DNA from: Actinomycetes bacterium
GTDB lineage: Bacteria; Actinomycetota; Actinomycetes; Propionibacteriales; Propionibacteriaceae
Length of the DNA stretch: 20,188 bases
Assembly: GCA_023419175.1 (NCBI GenBank)
Contig: JAEZYG010000044.1
Coordinates: forward strand, 1-20,188
Reading direction: 5' to 3'
In this document: one piece after another, positions 1 through 6,729 of the stretch
Numbering within the stretch: the stretch's first letter is position 1
How the letters are laid out: every line of letters starts with the position of its first letter
Translations under genes and position numbers: made by a program
The notes under the pieces: generated by a model
The model's database searches: none
Told to the model about the DNA's origin: nothing
Seen by the model: the letters and a program-made list of their open reading frames with translations, nothing else

Positions 1-30
1 GCTTACGCCTCACTATCACATGACGATTGT

Positions 31-57
31 GTAGCACTCCTCATAGACGAGTGCTAA
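31..57. promoter_or_regulatory. CIRCE operator 1 (HrcA site)
   Basis: The sequence reads GTAGCACTC, nine bases, GAGTGCTAA. The CIRCE consensus bound by the heat-shock repressor HrcA is TTAGCACTC-N9-GAGTGCTAA, so only the first base differs. It lies in the 112-base stretch after the DUF3263 gene and before a gene off the left edge. It sits at and just downstream of the inferred start of a leftward promoter, as expected for repression of a groES/groEL-type gene. The match is direct; the target gene is inferred. Confidence 0.85.
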
Positions 58-61
58 ATCA

Positions 62-90
62 TTCTTAGCACTCGCACCCACAGAGTGCAA
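62..90 (-). promoter_or_regulatory. Leftward promoter overlapped by CIRCE, probably for groL
   Basis: On the minus strand TTGCAC (90-85) and TAAGAA (67-62) are separated by 17 bases. Both boxes are embedded in the second CIRCE element, and the expected start point near base 55 falls in the first. HrcA bound to either site would block initiation. As I recall, actinobacterial DUF3263 genes often sit near groL, which agrees with a chaperonin gene just outside the window. Confidence 0.5.
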
Positions 91-91
91 G
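65..91. promoter_or_regulatory. CIRCE operator 2 (HrcA site)
   Basis: The sequence reads TTAGCACTC, nine bases, GAGTGCAAG. The left arm is a perfect CIRCE half-site and the right arm differs at two end positions. It is separated from the first operator by only seven bases, so the two inner arms also form an inverted repeat with each other (GAGTGCTAA-N7-TTAGCACTC). It overlaps both the -35 and -10 boxes of the leftward promoter. Confidence 0.8.
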
Positions 92-112
92 CGTTTTTCT
101 CTAAGCTCAACG

Positions 113-388
113 CTACACAGTGCGAGGCATGGAGCGGACGCGGCGCGATCTGCGCCGTTGCTCACGAAGATCGGTCAGTCTTTTGATCAGTGTTGGATAG
201 AGCCGATAGGCGTCTGGATGATCGATCAAGCTGTTGAGAATCTGGTAGTAGCGGATTACCGATATGTGAAATTTTTCCTTGACGAGATCCTCATGTGGAC
301 GGATATGTTCACAGGCGAATTCCAGTACGGCGATCTGTTCAGCATCCAATGGCGAGTCGTATGGGTCATCTATCTGTGTTTCATCCAT
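113..388 (-). CDS. DUF3263 family protein
   Basis: A 91-residue protein of unknown function that matches the actinobacterial DUF3263 pattern. It has an acidic N-terminus, then LDAEQIAVLEF (residues about 15-25), the F-x-S-x-x-RYYQxLNxLxDxPxA segment (about 40-60) and a very basic C-terminal tail with RREQRR-like repeats. The RYYQ-LN segment suggests a helix-turn-helix-like fold, so DNA or RNA binding is plausible but unproven. The ATG at 388 lies only about 3 bases downstream of the predicted transcription start, so the mRNA is probably nearly leaderless. The gene is divergent from manA, and its stop is followed directly by the CIRCE region. No catalytic residues are evident. Confidence 0.85.
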   Translation of the reverse strand: MDETQIDDPYDSPLDAEQIAVLEFACEHIRPHEDLVKEKFHISVIRYYQILNSLIDHPDAYRLYPTLIKRLTDLREQRRRSRRVRSMPRTV

Positions 389-397
389 AGACGATCA

Positions 398-426
398 ATC
401 ATAATCGTGTGATACCCCTATGTCAT
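398..426 (-). promoter_or_regulatory. Promoter of the DUF3263 gene
   Basis: ATGACA (426-421) and TATGAT (403-398) are separated by 17 bases on the minus strand, which is close to the sigma-70-type consensus. The expected start near 391 is only about 3 bases before the ATG at 388, implying nearly leaderless translation. The -35 box abuts the -35 box of the divergent manA promoter. Confidence 0.55.
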
Positions 427-455
427 TGAGTGTTCAACGAGAAGGCGCGTATGCT
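426..455 (+). promoter_or_regulatory. Candidate manA promoter
   Basis: TTGAGT (426-431) and TATGCT (450-455) are separated by 18 bases, giving a start near 462 and a leader of about 36 bases before the manA ATG. The match is moderate. Confidence 0.4.
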
Positions 456-497
456 GATTGATTGGCATCACAAAGACAAGGATCGATAAGGAGCGGT

Positions 498-1679
498 ATG
501 CATATCCTGCGCGGCGCCATCAAGCGCTACGACTGGGGATCACGCGATGCGATTCCCGCTATTCTCAATATCGATCCTTCCGACGAGCCGTTAGCTGAAT
601 ATTGGTTGGGCGCTCATCCCGCCGGTTCAGCTGAAACCGATGAGGGTTCTCTGATCGATTTGATCGCCACTCATCCATCTATGGTCTCTGCGCGAGCTAG
701 TGAAGACGATGAACCGCGTCTGCCGTTCATGATTAAATTGCTCTCCGCCTCACGCCCGTTGAGCCTTCAAGCCCACCCGAATCGCGCAGATGCTCAAGCA
801 GGTTTCGCCCGCGAAAATGCTGACGATATTCCTTTAGATGCTGCGCATCGAACGTTTAAAGATCCGTGGGATAAACCGGAATTACTCGTTGCTCTCAGCG
901 ATTTTGACGCTTTGGCTGGCTTCCGCGATCCACATCTCACATTGGATCTTTTCGATCAGTTGGGGGTCTTGTCCATTTTAGAGCCGATCATCGCTCCTCT
1001 GCGAGAGCGCGAAGCGGCAGCAGGACTTGCCCAGGTCTTTCTTGACTTCCTCATTTTGGATAAAGAGCGTTCCGATCTATTGACATCTGTCGTGGTGGCG
1101 GCTGTCGATCATCTAGACGATCCAGGACCTGTGGGAGATTTTGCCCGCACTGCTGTCCTTCTCGACCAGCATTTCCCTTCCGATCCTTCCCTCTTGGCTG
1201 CTCTCTTACTCAACCGCAAGCGTCTCGCCCCAGGAGAGGCGATCCACATACGCCCAGGGCAGATGCATGCCTATCTGAGCGGGACTGGTGTTGAGATTTT
1301 GGGTAACTCAGACAATGTCTTGCGCGGAGGTTTGACCCATAAACACATCGACCCGTCCGCTTTAGTCAAAACGGTCACTTTCACCCCCGGCATGATGCCT
1401 GTTCTCATGCCGCGCGATATGGGCAACGGATTATGGCATTACGATGCTCGCGAGCAGGCCTTCACATTGTGGAGGGCGGAGTTGAATAGCGACGGGATTG
1501 ACCTTCCCGCTTCTGATCGAGGACGCATCGTTCTCATCACCTCTGGTGAAGCTCATCTGAACGCTGACGATAGAGGGTATGAGCTTGTCCAGGGGGAATC
1601 AGCCTTTGTTGAGGCCGGAGAGATCCTTCGTCTGAGCGGGACAGGTCAAGCCTTCATTGCAGCCAGTGGCGTGGCGTAG
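498..1679 (+). CDS. manA: Mannose-6-phosphate isomerase, class I
   Basis: A type I phosphomannose isomerase (393 residues) that interconverts fructose-6-phosphate and mannose-6-phosphate in the cytosol, feeding mannose use and GDP-mannose/glycoconjugate synthesis. The cupin zinc site is visible: Gln91 and His93 in LSLQAHPN, Glu128 in KPELL and His257 in GQMHAYL. The family signature ILGNSDNVLRGGLT follows at 267-280. The N-terminal YDWGS box at 11-15 is typical. I chose the ATG at 498 because AAGGAG ends four bases upstream; an in-frame TTG at 462 has no such site. Length and motifs are complete. The gene stands alone, divergent from DUF3263, and ends at a candidate terminator. Confidence 0.95.
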   Translation: MHILRGAIKRYDWGSRDAIPAILNIDPSDEPLAEYWLGAHPAGSAETDEGSLIDLIATHPSMVSARASEDDEPRLPFMIKLLSASRPLSLQAHPNRADAQAGFARENADDIPLDAAHRTFKDPWDKPELLVALSDFDALAGFRDPHLTLDLFDQLGVLSILEPIIAPLREREAAAGLAQVFLDFLILDKERSDLLTSVVVAAVDHLDDPGPVGDFARTAVLLDQHFPSDPSLLAALLLNRKRLAPGEAIHIRPGQMHAYLSGTGVEILGNSDNVLRGGLTHKHIDPSALVKTVTFTPGMMPVLMPRDMGNGLWHYDAREQAFTLWRAELNSDGIDLPASDRGRIVLITSGEAHLNADDRGYELVQGESAFVEAGEILRLSGTGQAFIAASGVA

Positions 1680-1722
1680 GGGTTTGCTTCAGTGCCCTAT
1701 ATAACAGCTCAACGCCTTTCTT

Positions 1723-1763
1723 TCTTCGGAGGAGATTCCGTAGACACCTCCCCTGAAGATTTT
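1723..1763 (+). terminator. Candidate terminator after manA
   Basis: TCTTC-GGAGG (1723-1732) can pair with CCTCC (1747-1751) and GAAGA (1755-1759), with a three-base bulge, and is followed by TTTT at 1760-1763. It lies between convergent manA and the HNH gene. The stem is imperfect and the U-run short. Confidence 0.4.
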
Positions 1764-3386
1764 CTACTTAGTCAGAATTTTATCACTCTTTGATCGATTG
1801 CATTTCCAACATAAAGTCTGAAGATTATCCTCTACTGTATATCCACCTTTGGCGACAGGAAGGATATGATCGATTTCAAGAAGAAGATTTGGTTCTTTAT
1901 GTGTAGAATTGCCACAGTAAGAACATGTAAAATCATCGCGCTCTTTAATAAACTCACGCAGTTTTCTCGTCATCAATCTTCTCTGCTCTTCCGCAAAAGA
2001 TTTAGCACTAAGCTTGCTCTGCAATGTTTCAATAAGAGCAATGATAAGTTCTTCTGTCATAGGAACAGAAAAGGACCGCTGAGCCATTCCCCCATCTGAT
2101 GTATAAGTGAAAGTATACTCTACCGTAAGGACACTTTCATCAAGATTTGCAAATCCTAAACGAGAATAGAAACCTGCTTCATCCTCTTTGATAACATAAG
2201 ACGGAACTTCTCCTAGATATTGCTGATAGTCAGATCTATAATTATCAATAATCCTCTTTGCATCTCTTAAAGTTTCAAGCTCTTCTACAAGATGGTGAAG
2301 TTTTTGAATTTGCTCTGGATAGGAGGATCTATTGGGATAAAAGTGCTTAACAATATACTCTAGAGGGTTATTCTCAGCACTTGAGAAGACGGTTTTAGAA
2401 ACTTCTGCAGTAAAGGGAGTTATTGTTTTTCTATAGGGGCGAATATAGTTATACCTATCTTCATTTTTTGTCTGATTGCGGACAACTCGCACACCGAAAA
2501 GTTTAGAGATAGAATGAGCTTTCTCGCTAATATACTCATTAAATTCTTGCTGAGAATCCATTAAATATTTACAAGTTTCCTTAACCTTGAAGAAGCTCTC
2601 AGAATTATAATAGTCAAGAATTTTTTGATTCTTATTTACAATCTTCTCTAATTGATCGTAAATATATGACACGGAATTATCAATCACCTCCCACTCTTCA
2701 CCATCGACTACCTTAATTTTTTCAATTTTGCTGACAACGCGATCAAATAAATTAGCAATTAATTTATCTAACTCCTCACAACTCCTTGAAAGGACTAGGT
2801 TATCTTTGTTTTTATTTGCATAGTCGATAATTTTATTTACAGCACTAAAGCAATCTTGCCTCTTGCGCAATAATGCCTCCTTTTGCCTCTCTCTTAAAAA
2901 TTTATTATATTCTCCTTTACCCATAATCAGAGAGGGGTCATTTTTAATCATTCTTATATTAGATTCTTGAACAACAATATATTTCCCCTCTAAGTAGTTA
3001 CCCGCTGACGAAATATAGCTAACATTAATTACATATTTTTCCTCCTCTTCAGCAATAGGTCTTATCCTTTCTTGAAGACCTGTTTTTTGAGATTGATTTT
3101 TATATTTATCTAAGCCGAGAAACATCTTAAGAGCTGATCTTAACTTATTCCCTTCTCCTATCTTTCTTTCTGCAACAGCAAACTTTTCTCTATTTTCTTT
3201 GAAGAACTTAATTTCATCATACTTCTCTAGAGCTTGACGTGTTTTTACTACCACCTTTTCATCAACATCACAATTCACAACATCTAAAGAAGAAAGACCC
3301 AAACTACCCAATTCAGGAGACACAGACCCTAAAAACTCAATAAACGCTACACACAGATCAACATCATCCTGCCTAACCAATAGCAC
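1764..3386 (-). CDS. HNH endonuclease with long coiled N-terminal region
   Basis: A 540-residue protein ending in a classical HNH nuclease domain: zinc-ligand pairs Cys488/Cys491 and Cys526/Cys529, Asp506-His507 in IDHILPVAKGG, and Asn521. It should cut or nick DNA with a metal ion. Residues about 25-475 are charged and helix-rich and match no family I can name. Residues 40-95 (VDEKVVV, then KYDEIKFFKE) resemble the short upstream gene at 3416-3811, so that module is duplicated here. The GTG start at 3386 has only a purine-rich AAGAAG stretch before it. The frame stays open upstream into the neighbour back to a stop near 3465, so a fused ancestor is possible. The gene is AT-rich unlike its neighbours, suggesting acquisition. 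A role in defence is inference. Confidence 0.8.
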   Translation of the reverse strand: MLLVRQDDVDLCVAFIEFLGSVSPELGSLGLSSLDVVNCDVDEKVVVKTRQALEKYDEIKFFKENREKFAVAERKIGEGNKLRSALKMFLGLDKYKNQSQKTGLQERIRPIAEEEEKYVINVSYISSAGNYLEGKYIVVQESNIRMIKNDPSLIMGKGEYNKFLRERQKEALLRKRQDCFSAVNKIIDYANKNKDNLVLSRSCEELDKLIANLFDRVVSKIEKIKVVDGEEWEVIDNSVSYIYDQLEKIVNKNQKILDYYNSESFFKVKETCKYLMDSQQEFNEYISEKAHSISKLFGVRVVRNQTKNEDRYNYIRPYRKTITPFTAEVSKTVFSSAENNPLEYIVKHFYPNRSSYPEQIQKLHHLVEELETLRDAKRIIDNYRSDYQQYLGEVPSYVIKEDEAGFYSRLGFANLDESVLTVEYTFTYTSDGGMAQRSFSVPMTEELIIALIETLQSKLSAKSFAEEQRRLMTRKLREFIKERDDFTCSYCGNSTHKEPNLLLEIDHILPVAKGGYTVEDNLQTLCWKCNRSKSDKILTK

Positions 3387-3415
3387 TTTTTCTTCTTGCT
3401 GCTTGCTCTCAGATT

Positions 3416-3811
3416 CTATACAACTAACCTTAACTTTATATACTGCCCTATCTCTAAGAGTGAATTAAAATTCTTAGCAAGCTTTTTATACGATCGATCA
3501 TTTACATAATCATTATTTTCGAGAAAATTCTTTATTTTTTCAAGAATTAAGCTTTTCTCCCATATGACACTTTGCGAACGCGAAAACCTTTCTACATCCT
3601 CTTTTAAAAACTCTATCTGATCATATTTCTTAAATGCTTCAAAATTATCCACTCTTACTTTTTCATCTACCCTCGACTTAATACCCTCCTCCGAGATTTC
3701 CAGCTCTTTTAAAACTTTAATTAAAAGGTTTCGATATCTTGAACGCTTAATGACGGCTTTAATAACAATAAGAAAGAGAACAATTAGTAAGATATCTAAA
3801 ATTACATCCAT
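3416..3811 (-). CDS. Short membrane-anchored paralogue of the HNH N-terminal module
   Basis: A 131-residue protein. Residues about 3-18 are a strongly hydrophobic segment followed by basic residues (KRSRYR), so a single N-terminal membrane anchor with a cytosolic tail is likely. The tail contains VDEKVRV and KYDQIEFLKE, which line up with VDEKVVV and KYDEIKFFKE in the downstream HNH protein at equal spacing. It ends without any HNH domain. The ATG at 3811 is preferred because GAGGTG lies six bases upstream; a longer TTG start at 3871 would fall inside the promoter. The HNH gene begins 29 bases after its stop, so the two are probably co-transcribed. It could be a partner, an inhibitor or a remnant of a duplicated full-length gene. 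Confidence 0.65.
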   Translation of the reverse strand: MDVILDILLIVLFLIVIKAVIKRSRYRNLLIKVLKELEISEEGIKSRVDEKVRVDNFEAFKKYDQIEFLKEDVERFSRSQSVIWEKSLILEKIKNFLENNDYVNDRSYKKLAKNFNSLLEIGQYIKLRLVV

Positions 3812-3850
3812 CAGACCCACCTCGCCTCTCACTTGCAGATATAATGAATC

Positions 3851-3878
3851 CTTATATGGTATTAAAAACAACCTACAA
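3851..3878 (-). promoter_or_regulatory. Candidate promoter of the HNH locus
   Basis: TTGTAG (3878-3873) and TATAAG (3856-3851) are separated by 16 bases on the minus strand, with a start near 3844, about 33 bases before the ATG at 3811. The region is AT-rich, so chance matches are common. Confidence 0.35.
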
Positions 3879-4557
3879 TTAATACTGTATCATATAGAGA
3901 AGGACTAAACCTCCTGCAAGAAACTATTAAGAGTCAGGAGCATTTCCCCATAACCTGACATGAGGATCTCACAATAGAACTATATGACAGTCAATAACCT
4001 GCTCTAATGACACTTTTAAGAAATAAGATAGCAAGCCCACATAGGATAAAGACATATCCAGTATACATAAAGAAAATCTTGAAATATGCTTTCCAGCATC
4101 TACCCTACATGGATGCTTTATTGTTGCGGTTAATGTAATTTCACGCTTCTCTATTACAGGTTTCACAGGAGGAAATTGAGGCTTTCGTAACGATTTTGCT
4201 TGTCTGTTGTTTTTCGACTACATGTGTCTTGCGTGTGCTGGCAATAAGGTTGTGGATTCAAATTCTTAGCTCTTGTTTGTTTTCAGGGTAGTTCTGGAAA
4301 TCTTTGGTGTAAGCGTGTGCGACGATTCAAAGACTAGCAGCAACGATCTCAGGAGGTACCCCTACAGCGATGTCGAAAGGTTAACACCAGCATCAACGAC
4401 ATACGAGATAGCCTCCATAAAAACATCACCGCACCCTAGCCACCTCAGACAAGTCCTCAAGAAACACCAGACTCGCTTAAACTCACACTCGCTGTTCAAC
4501 CTACCTTGAGAGTAAAAGACGAATCCGTCACCTCTGTCTCACCACCTTTCATGAAAC
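3879..4557. other. Gene-poor AT-rich stretch
   Basis: About 680 bases between the HNH locus and the toxin-antitoxin pair with no intact gene that I can support. Open frames at 3969-4166 (minus) and 4273-4509 (plus) have no recognisable motif or convincing ribosome site. The only signal is a set of minus-strand coding-like segments in shifting frames (see the separate entry at 4136-4470). Confidence 0.6.
4136..4470 (-). pseudogene. Possible decayed coding sequence, family unknown
   Basis: On the minus strand several protein-like stretches follow each other in different frames: LVFLEDLSEVARVR, then DVFMEAISYVVDAGVN, then DIAVGVPPEIVAASL. After a TGA the last frame continues with IVAHAYTKDFQNYPENK and, after a second TGA, IHNLIASTRKTHVVEKQQ. 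The final frame stays readable for about 245 bases apart from the two TGA codons. This pattern fits a gene broken by at least two frameshifts and two stops. No family is recognised and no start is assigned. Chance open frames in moderately AT-rich DNA are the alternative. Confidence 0.3.
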
Positions 4558-4585
4558 TTGACGATTGTAGCCTAGAAGCTACAAT
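4558..4585 (+). promoter_or_regulatory. Toxin-antitoxin promoter with embedded palindromic operator
   Basis: TTGACG (4558-4563) and TACAAT (4580-4585) are separated by 16 bases. The perfect inverted repeat ATTGTAGC-N6-GCTACAAT (4564-4571 and 4578-4585) fills the spacer and covers the -10 box. This is the expected layout for autorepression by the HTH antitoxin. The transcription start should fall near 4592, at the GTG codon that is the third codon of the toxin frame. Confidence 0.7.
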
Positions 4586-4903
4586 ATGGGTGTGGAGATC
4601 ATCACGAGCAACATCTTTGACTCGTGGTTAGAGCACCTGAAAGATAAACAAGCGCAACGCAGGATCGCATATGCTCTCACACGGTGTGAGGCACACGGGC
4701 AGATGATTGGAGATATAAAACCCGTCGGCGACAAGGTCTTCGAGATGCGGTTTTTCTTCGGCTCTGGCTATCGGGTCTACTACACACAGATCGGATCACT
4801 CACCGTGTTTTTGCTTGCCGGTGGCGATAAATCCACCCAAAGCAAAGACATCGAAAAAGCCAAACAACTCGCGTTAGCGATTCACAAGGAGAAGCACTCA
4901 TGA
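4586..4903 (+). CDS. RelE/HigB-type toxin (addiction module killer protein)
   Basis: A protein of about 105 residues resembling the addiction-module killer family (TIGR02683-like, RelE/ParE superfamily), whose members are mostly ribosome-dependent mRNA interferases. Family landmarks are FDSWLEHLKD (11-20), the basic helix RRIAYALTR, GDIKPVGDKVFEMR (42-55), GYRVYY (61-66) and GGDKSTQSKDI (79-89) near the C-terminus. The antitoxin start overlaps its stop (ATGA), so the two are translationally coupled in toxin-first order. The first ATG (4586) directly follows the -10 box and could hardly be transcribed from it. The in-frame GTG at 4592 is better placed as a leaderless start. All key motifs are intact, so it is likely functional. 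Confidence 0.85.
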   Translation: MGVEIITSNIFDSWLEHLKDKQAQRRIAYALTRCEAHGQMIGDIKPVGDKVFEMRFFFGSGYRVYYTQIGSLTVFLLAGGDKSTQSKDIEKAKQLALAIHKEKHS

Positions 4904-5187
4904 GCACTGTCACCTATAGCGCATTTGACGCCAGCAAATACCTCAAAGATGACGAGGCGATCCGCGACTACCTTGCTATCGCACTCGAGGATGGAGATAC
5001 CAAAACCATCCAGCTTGTGCTGCGTGATATTGCAAAAGCCCAAGGCATGAGTGAGCTAGCACGTAAGACCAATCTCAACCGTGAATCCCTCTACAAGTCC
5101 TTGTCTGCTGAAGGAAACCCTTCCTTTGCCTCCATCATGAAAATCATGGAAGCACTCGGACTGAAAATAACTCTTTCCAAGATATAA
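4900..5187 (+). CDS. HTH antitoxin of the addiction module (HigA-like)
   Basis: A 95-residue putative addiction-module antidote protein (TIGR02684-like). The N-terminal half carries the family pattern with YLKDDEAIRDYLAIALEDGD (residues 14-33). The C-terminal half is an XRE/Cro-type helix-turn-helix, with MSELARKTNLNRESLYKSL at 50-68 followed by PSFASIMKIMEALGLKI. It should bind and neutralise the toxin encoded just upstream and repress the shared promoter, most likely at the 8-base-arm palindrome at 4564-4585. Its ATG overlaps the toxin TGA by four bases. A bidirectional hairpin lies about 35 bases past its stop. Confidence 0.88.
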   Translation: MSTVTYSAFDASKYLKDDEAIRDYLAIALEDGDTKTIQLVLRDIAKAQGMSELARKTNLNRESLYKSLSAEGNPSFASIMKIMEALGLKITLSKI

Positions 5188-5222
5188 ACCAAGATCACTA
5201 TCCACCAGCGTTTTACACAAAC

Positions 5223-5244
5223 AAGCTCCCACCAAGGGGAGCTT
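5223..5244 (-). terminator. Hairpin terminator downstream of tRNA-Thr
   Basis: AAGCTCCC (5223-5230) and GGGAGCTT (5237-5244) form a perfect 8-base stem with a 6-base loop. On the minus strand it is followed by TTGTTTGTGT, a T-rich but interrupted run, fitting termination of tRNA-Thr transcription. On the plus strand there is no U-run, though the stem might still slow transcripts from the toxin-antitoxin operon. Confidence 0.5.
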
Positions 5245-5251
5245 ATCTCAA

Positions 5252-5269
5252 GGATGATGTATATCATCC
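5252..5269. repeat. Short perfect palindrome next to the tRNA 3' end
   Basis: GGATGAT-GTAT-ATCATCC is a perfect inverted repeat with 7-base arms, 12 bases beyond the encoded CCA of tRNA-Thr. It could be a processing hairpin in the tRNA trailer or a protein-binding site. No function is assigned. Confidence 0.4.
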
Positions 5270-5281
5270 GTAGTGTCTAAG

Positions 5282-5357
5282 TGGAGCCCCAGGAGGGAGT
5301 CGAACCCCCGACCCTCCGCTTACAAGGCGGACGCTCTGGCCGCTGAGCTACTGAGGC
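5282..5357 (-). tRNA. tRNA-Thr (anticodon UGU)
   Basis: The minus strand folds as a complete cloverleaf. The acceptor stem GCCTCAG/CTGGGGC contains one G-U pair. The D-arm carries AGCTCAGCGGC. The anticodon stem TCCGC/GCGGA flanks the loop CTTGTAA with anticodon TGT, and the T-arm has GGTTCGACTCC. The discriminator base is U and CCA is encoded (5284-5282). The anticodon reads ACA threonine codons. A promoter lies just upstream and a hairpin downstream. Confidence 0.95.
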
Positions 5358-5366
5358 GCGACTCCC

Positions 5367-5395
5367 ATTCTCTCAGGAAAAAACCTCAATGCCAA
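5367..5395 (-). promoter_or_regulatory. Candidate tRNA-Thr promoter
   Basis: TTGGCA (5395-5390) and GAGAAT (5372-5367) are separated by 17 bases on the minus strand and end 9 bases before the mature tRNA 5' end. The -35 is a near-consensus match; the -10 is weaker. Confidence 0.4.
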
Positions 5396-5446
5396 ACTGA
5401 ACACCACGCGATACCATGAGAGAAAACCTCCACGAACGGAATCGCC

Positions 5447-6187
5447 ATGTTGACTCACGAGATCATCGCCCATCGGGGGCTCAACCGTCTTGCCCCTGAA
5501 AATACGATGTCTGCATTCGCCAAAGCCCATGAAGCTGGATGTTCATGGATTGAAACCGATATCGATATCATCTCAGATGGAACGATCATCATCTGCCACG
5601 ATTCCACCCTCGACAGGACGACCAATCGCAGCGGCCACTATTACGATCTCACCTGCGAGGATCTGGATTCCATCGACGCTGGTTCATGGTTTGCTGACGA
5701 GTTCCGCGGAGAGAAAATCCCCACTCTTACTCGTTTGATCGACTATATGAACGAGACTGGATTAAATGCCAATATCGAGATCAAATCCTGCGAGGCAGGA
5801 GCTCAGATGTCGCGCGCACTCGTCCAAGGATTAATCGATGAGCTATCCCGACTCACCTCATCTAGCCAGGTCATCATCTCCAGCTTCAATCACCTCCTTC
5901 TCCTTCTCCTCAAACAGAAATCCCCTGAGGTGAGCGTGGGATGCCTCTTTGAAAAATATGCGCTTAACAACGATTGGCTTTCCATTCTCGAGCTGGTCGA
6001 TGCCGACTATATCCATCCCGATAGCAACGGTTTGACCCGTCGACAGGTAGAGGATTTCCGCGAAGCTGGCTACGGTGTCAACGTCTGGACAGTCAACGAT
6101 CGCGCTCGAGCCAATGAACTATTCAACTGGGGCGTCACTGGTATTTTCAGCGATATCGCCGATAAGCTTTCCACCTGCCGTTCATAG
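5447..6187 (+). CDS. Glycerophosphodiester phosphodiesterase
   Basis: A 246-residue GDPD-family TIM-barrel enzyme that hydrolyses glycerophosphodiesters to glycerol-3-phosphate and an alcohol. No signal peptide is present, so it is probably cytosolic like UgpQ. The catalytic and metal-binding pattern is intact: His9-Arg10 in IIAHRG, Glu18 in APENT, Glu36 and Asp38 in IETDID, His51-Asp52 in CHDSTLDRTTN, and Glu111/Lys113 in NIEIKS. The C-terminal GYGVNVWTVND segment is also typical. The ATG at 5447 is placed as usual just before the IIAHRG strand, with only a weak GGAA upstream. ybaK begins three bases after the stop, so the two form one unit. Confidence 0.93.
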   Translation: MLTHEIIAHRGLNRLAPENTMSAFAKAHEAGCSWIETDIDIISDGTIIICHDSTLDRTTNRSGHYYDLTCEDLDSIDAGSWFADEFRGEKIPTLTRLIDYMNETGLNANIEIKSCEAGAQMSRALVQGLIDELSRLTSSSQVIISSFNHLLLLLLKQKSPEVSVGCLFEKYALNNDWLSILELVDADYIHPDSNGLTRRQVEDFREAGYGVNVWTVNDRARANELFNWGVTGIFSDIADKLSTCRS

Positions 6188-6190
6188 ACG

Positions 6191-6691
6191 ATGAGTTCAC
6201 AACGCCATAGCTCTCCTGCCATCATCGCTGTAGAAAAATCAGGGTTTGACTATAAGATCCTTACCTATACACACCGCGATGATGCGCCATCATTCGGTAT
6301 GGAAGCCGCTCAAGAATTGGGCTGGGATCCTTGCCAGGTATTCAAAACCCTCATCATCGCGTTAAGCGGTGGATCACATAATTACGTCTGCACACTCATC
6401 CCAGCTCATCGATTTGTCGATCTAAAATCGGTTGCCAGCGCAATGCGGGCGAAGAGAGCACAACTGAGCGAAGCCAATATCGCCGAACGTCTCAGCGGAT
6501 ATGTCGTTGGCGGCATCTCCCCTCTCGGACAAAAACGCATATTGCCCACTATCGTTGACAGTTCAGCGCTTGAGCACGAGAAAATCTGTTTCTCTGCCGG
6601 ACGACGAGGGATGTCTATCGCAATGAACCCCCATCACGCTATCGAGATGATGAAAGCAGCGACGGAGAAAATCTCGCGTGACCATCTTTAA
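6191..6691 (+). CDS. ybaK: Cys-tRNA(Pro) deacylase YbaK
   Basis: A 166-residue YbaK/EbsC protein that removes cysteine mischarged onto tRNA-Pro in the cytosol. Family marks are the lysine-containing VFKTLI (Lys52), LIPAHRFVDLKSVA in the middle, GYVVGGISPLGQKR (103-116) and FSAGRRGMSIAMNP (134-147). Glycine-rich substrate-pocket residues are conserved. It starts three bases after the GDPD stop without a Shine-Dalgarno of its own, suggesting translational coupling. It lies just upstream of the Cys-codon leader peptide and the putative cystine symporter, so several cysteine-related functions cluster here. Confidence 0.92.
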   Translation: MSSQRHSSPAIIAVEKSGFDYKILTYTHRDDAPSFGMEAAQELGWDPCQVFKTLIIALSGGSHNYVCTLIPAHRFVDLKSVASAMRAKRAQLSEANIAERLSGYVVGGISPLGQKRILPTIVDSSALEHEKICFSAGRRGMSIAMNPHHAIEMMKAATEKISRDHL

Positions 6692-6729
6692 GCGGTTCTT
6701 TCGCGGGAAGCTGATCTACTCCCCCACAC

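Noticed and set aside
3969..4166. 65-codon minus frame in the AT-rich gap
   Set aside because: GTG start without a good ribosome site and no similarity I recognise. A neighbouring frame looks more protein-like but is broken by stops.
1690..5357. Genomic island integrated at the tRNA-Thr 3' end
   Set aside because: No integrase gene is present and no copy of the tRNA 3' end is seen near 1680-1763, so site-specific integration at this tRNA is not supported, despite the AT-rich cargo.
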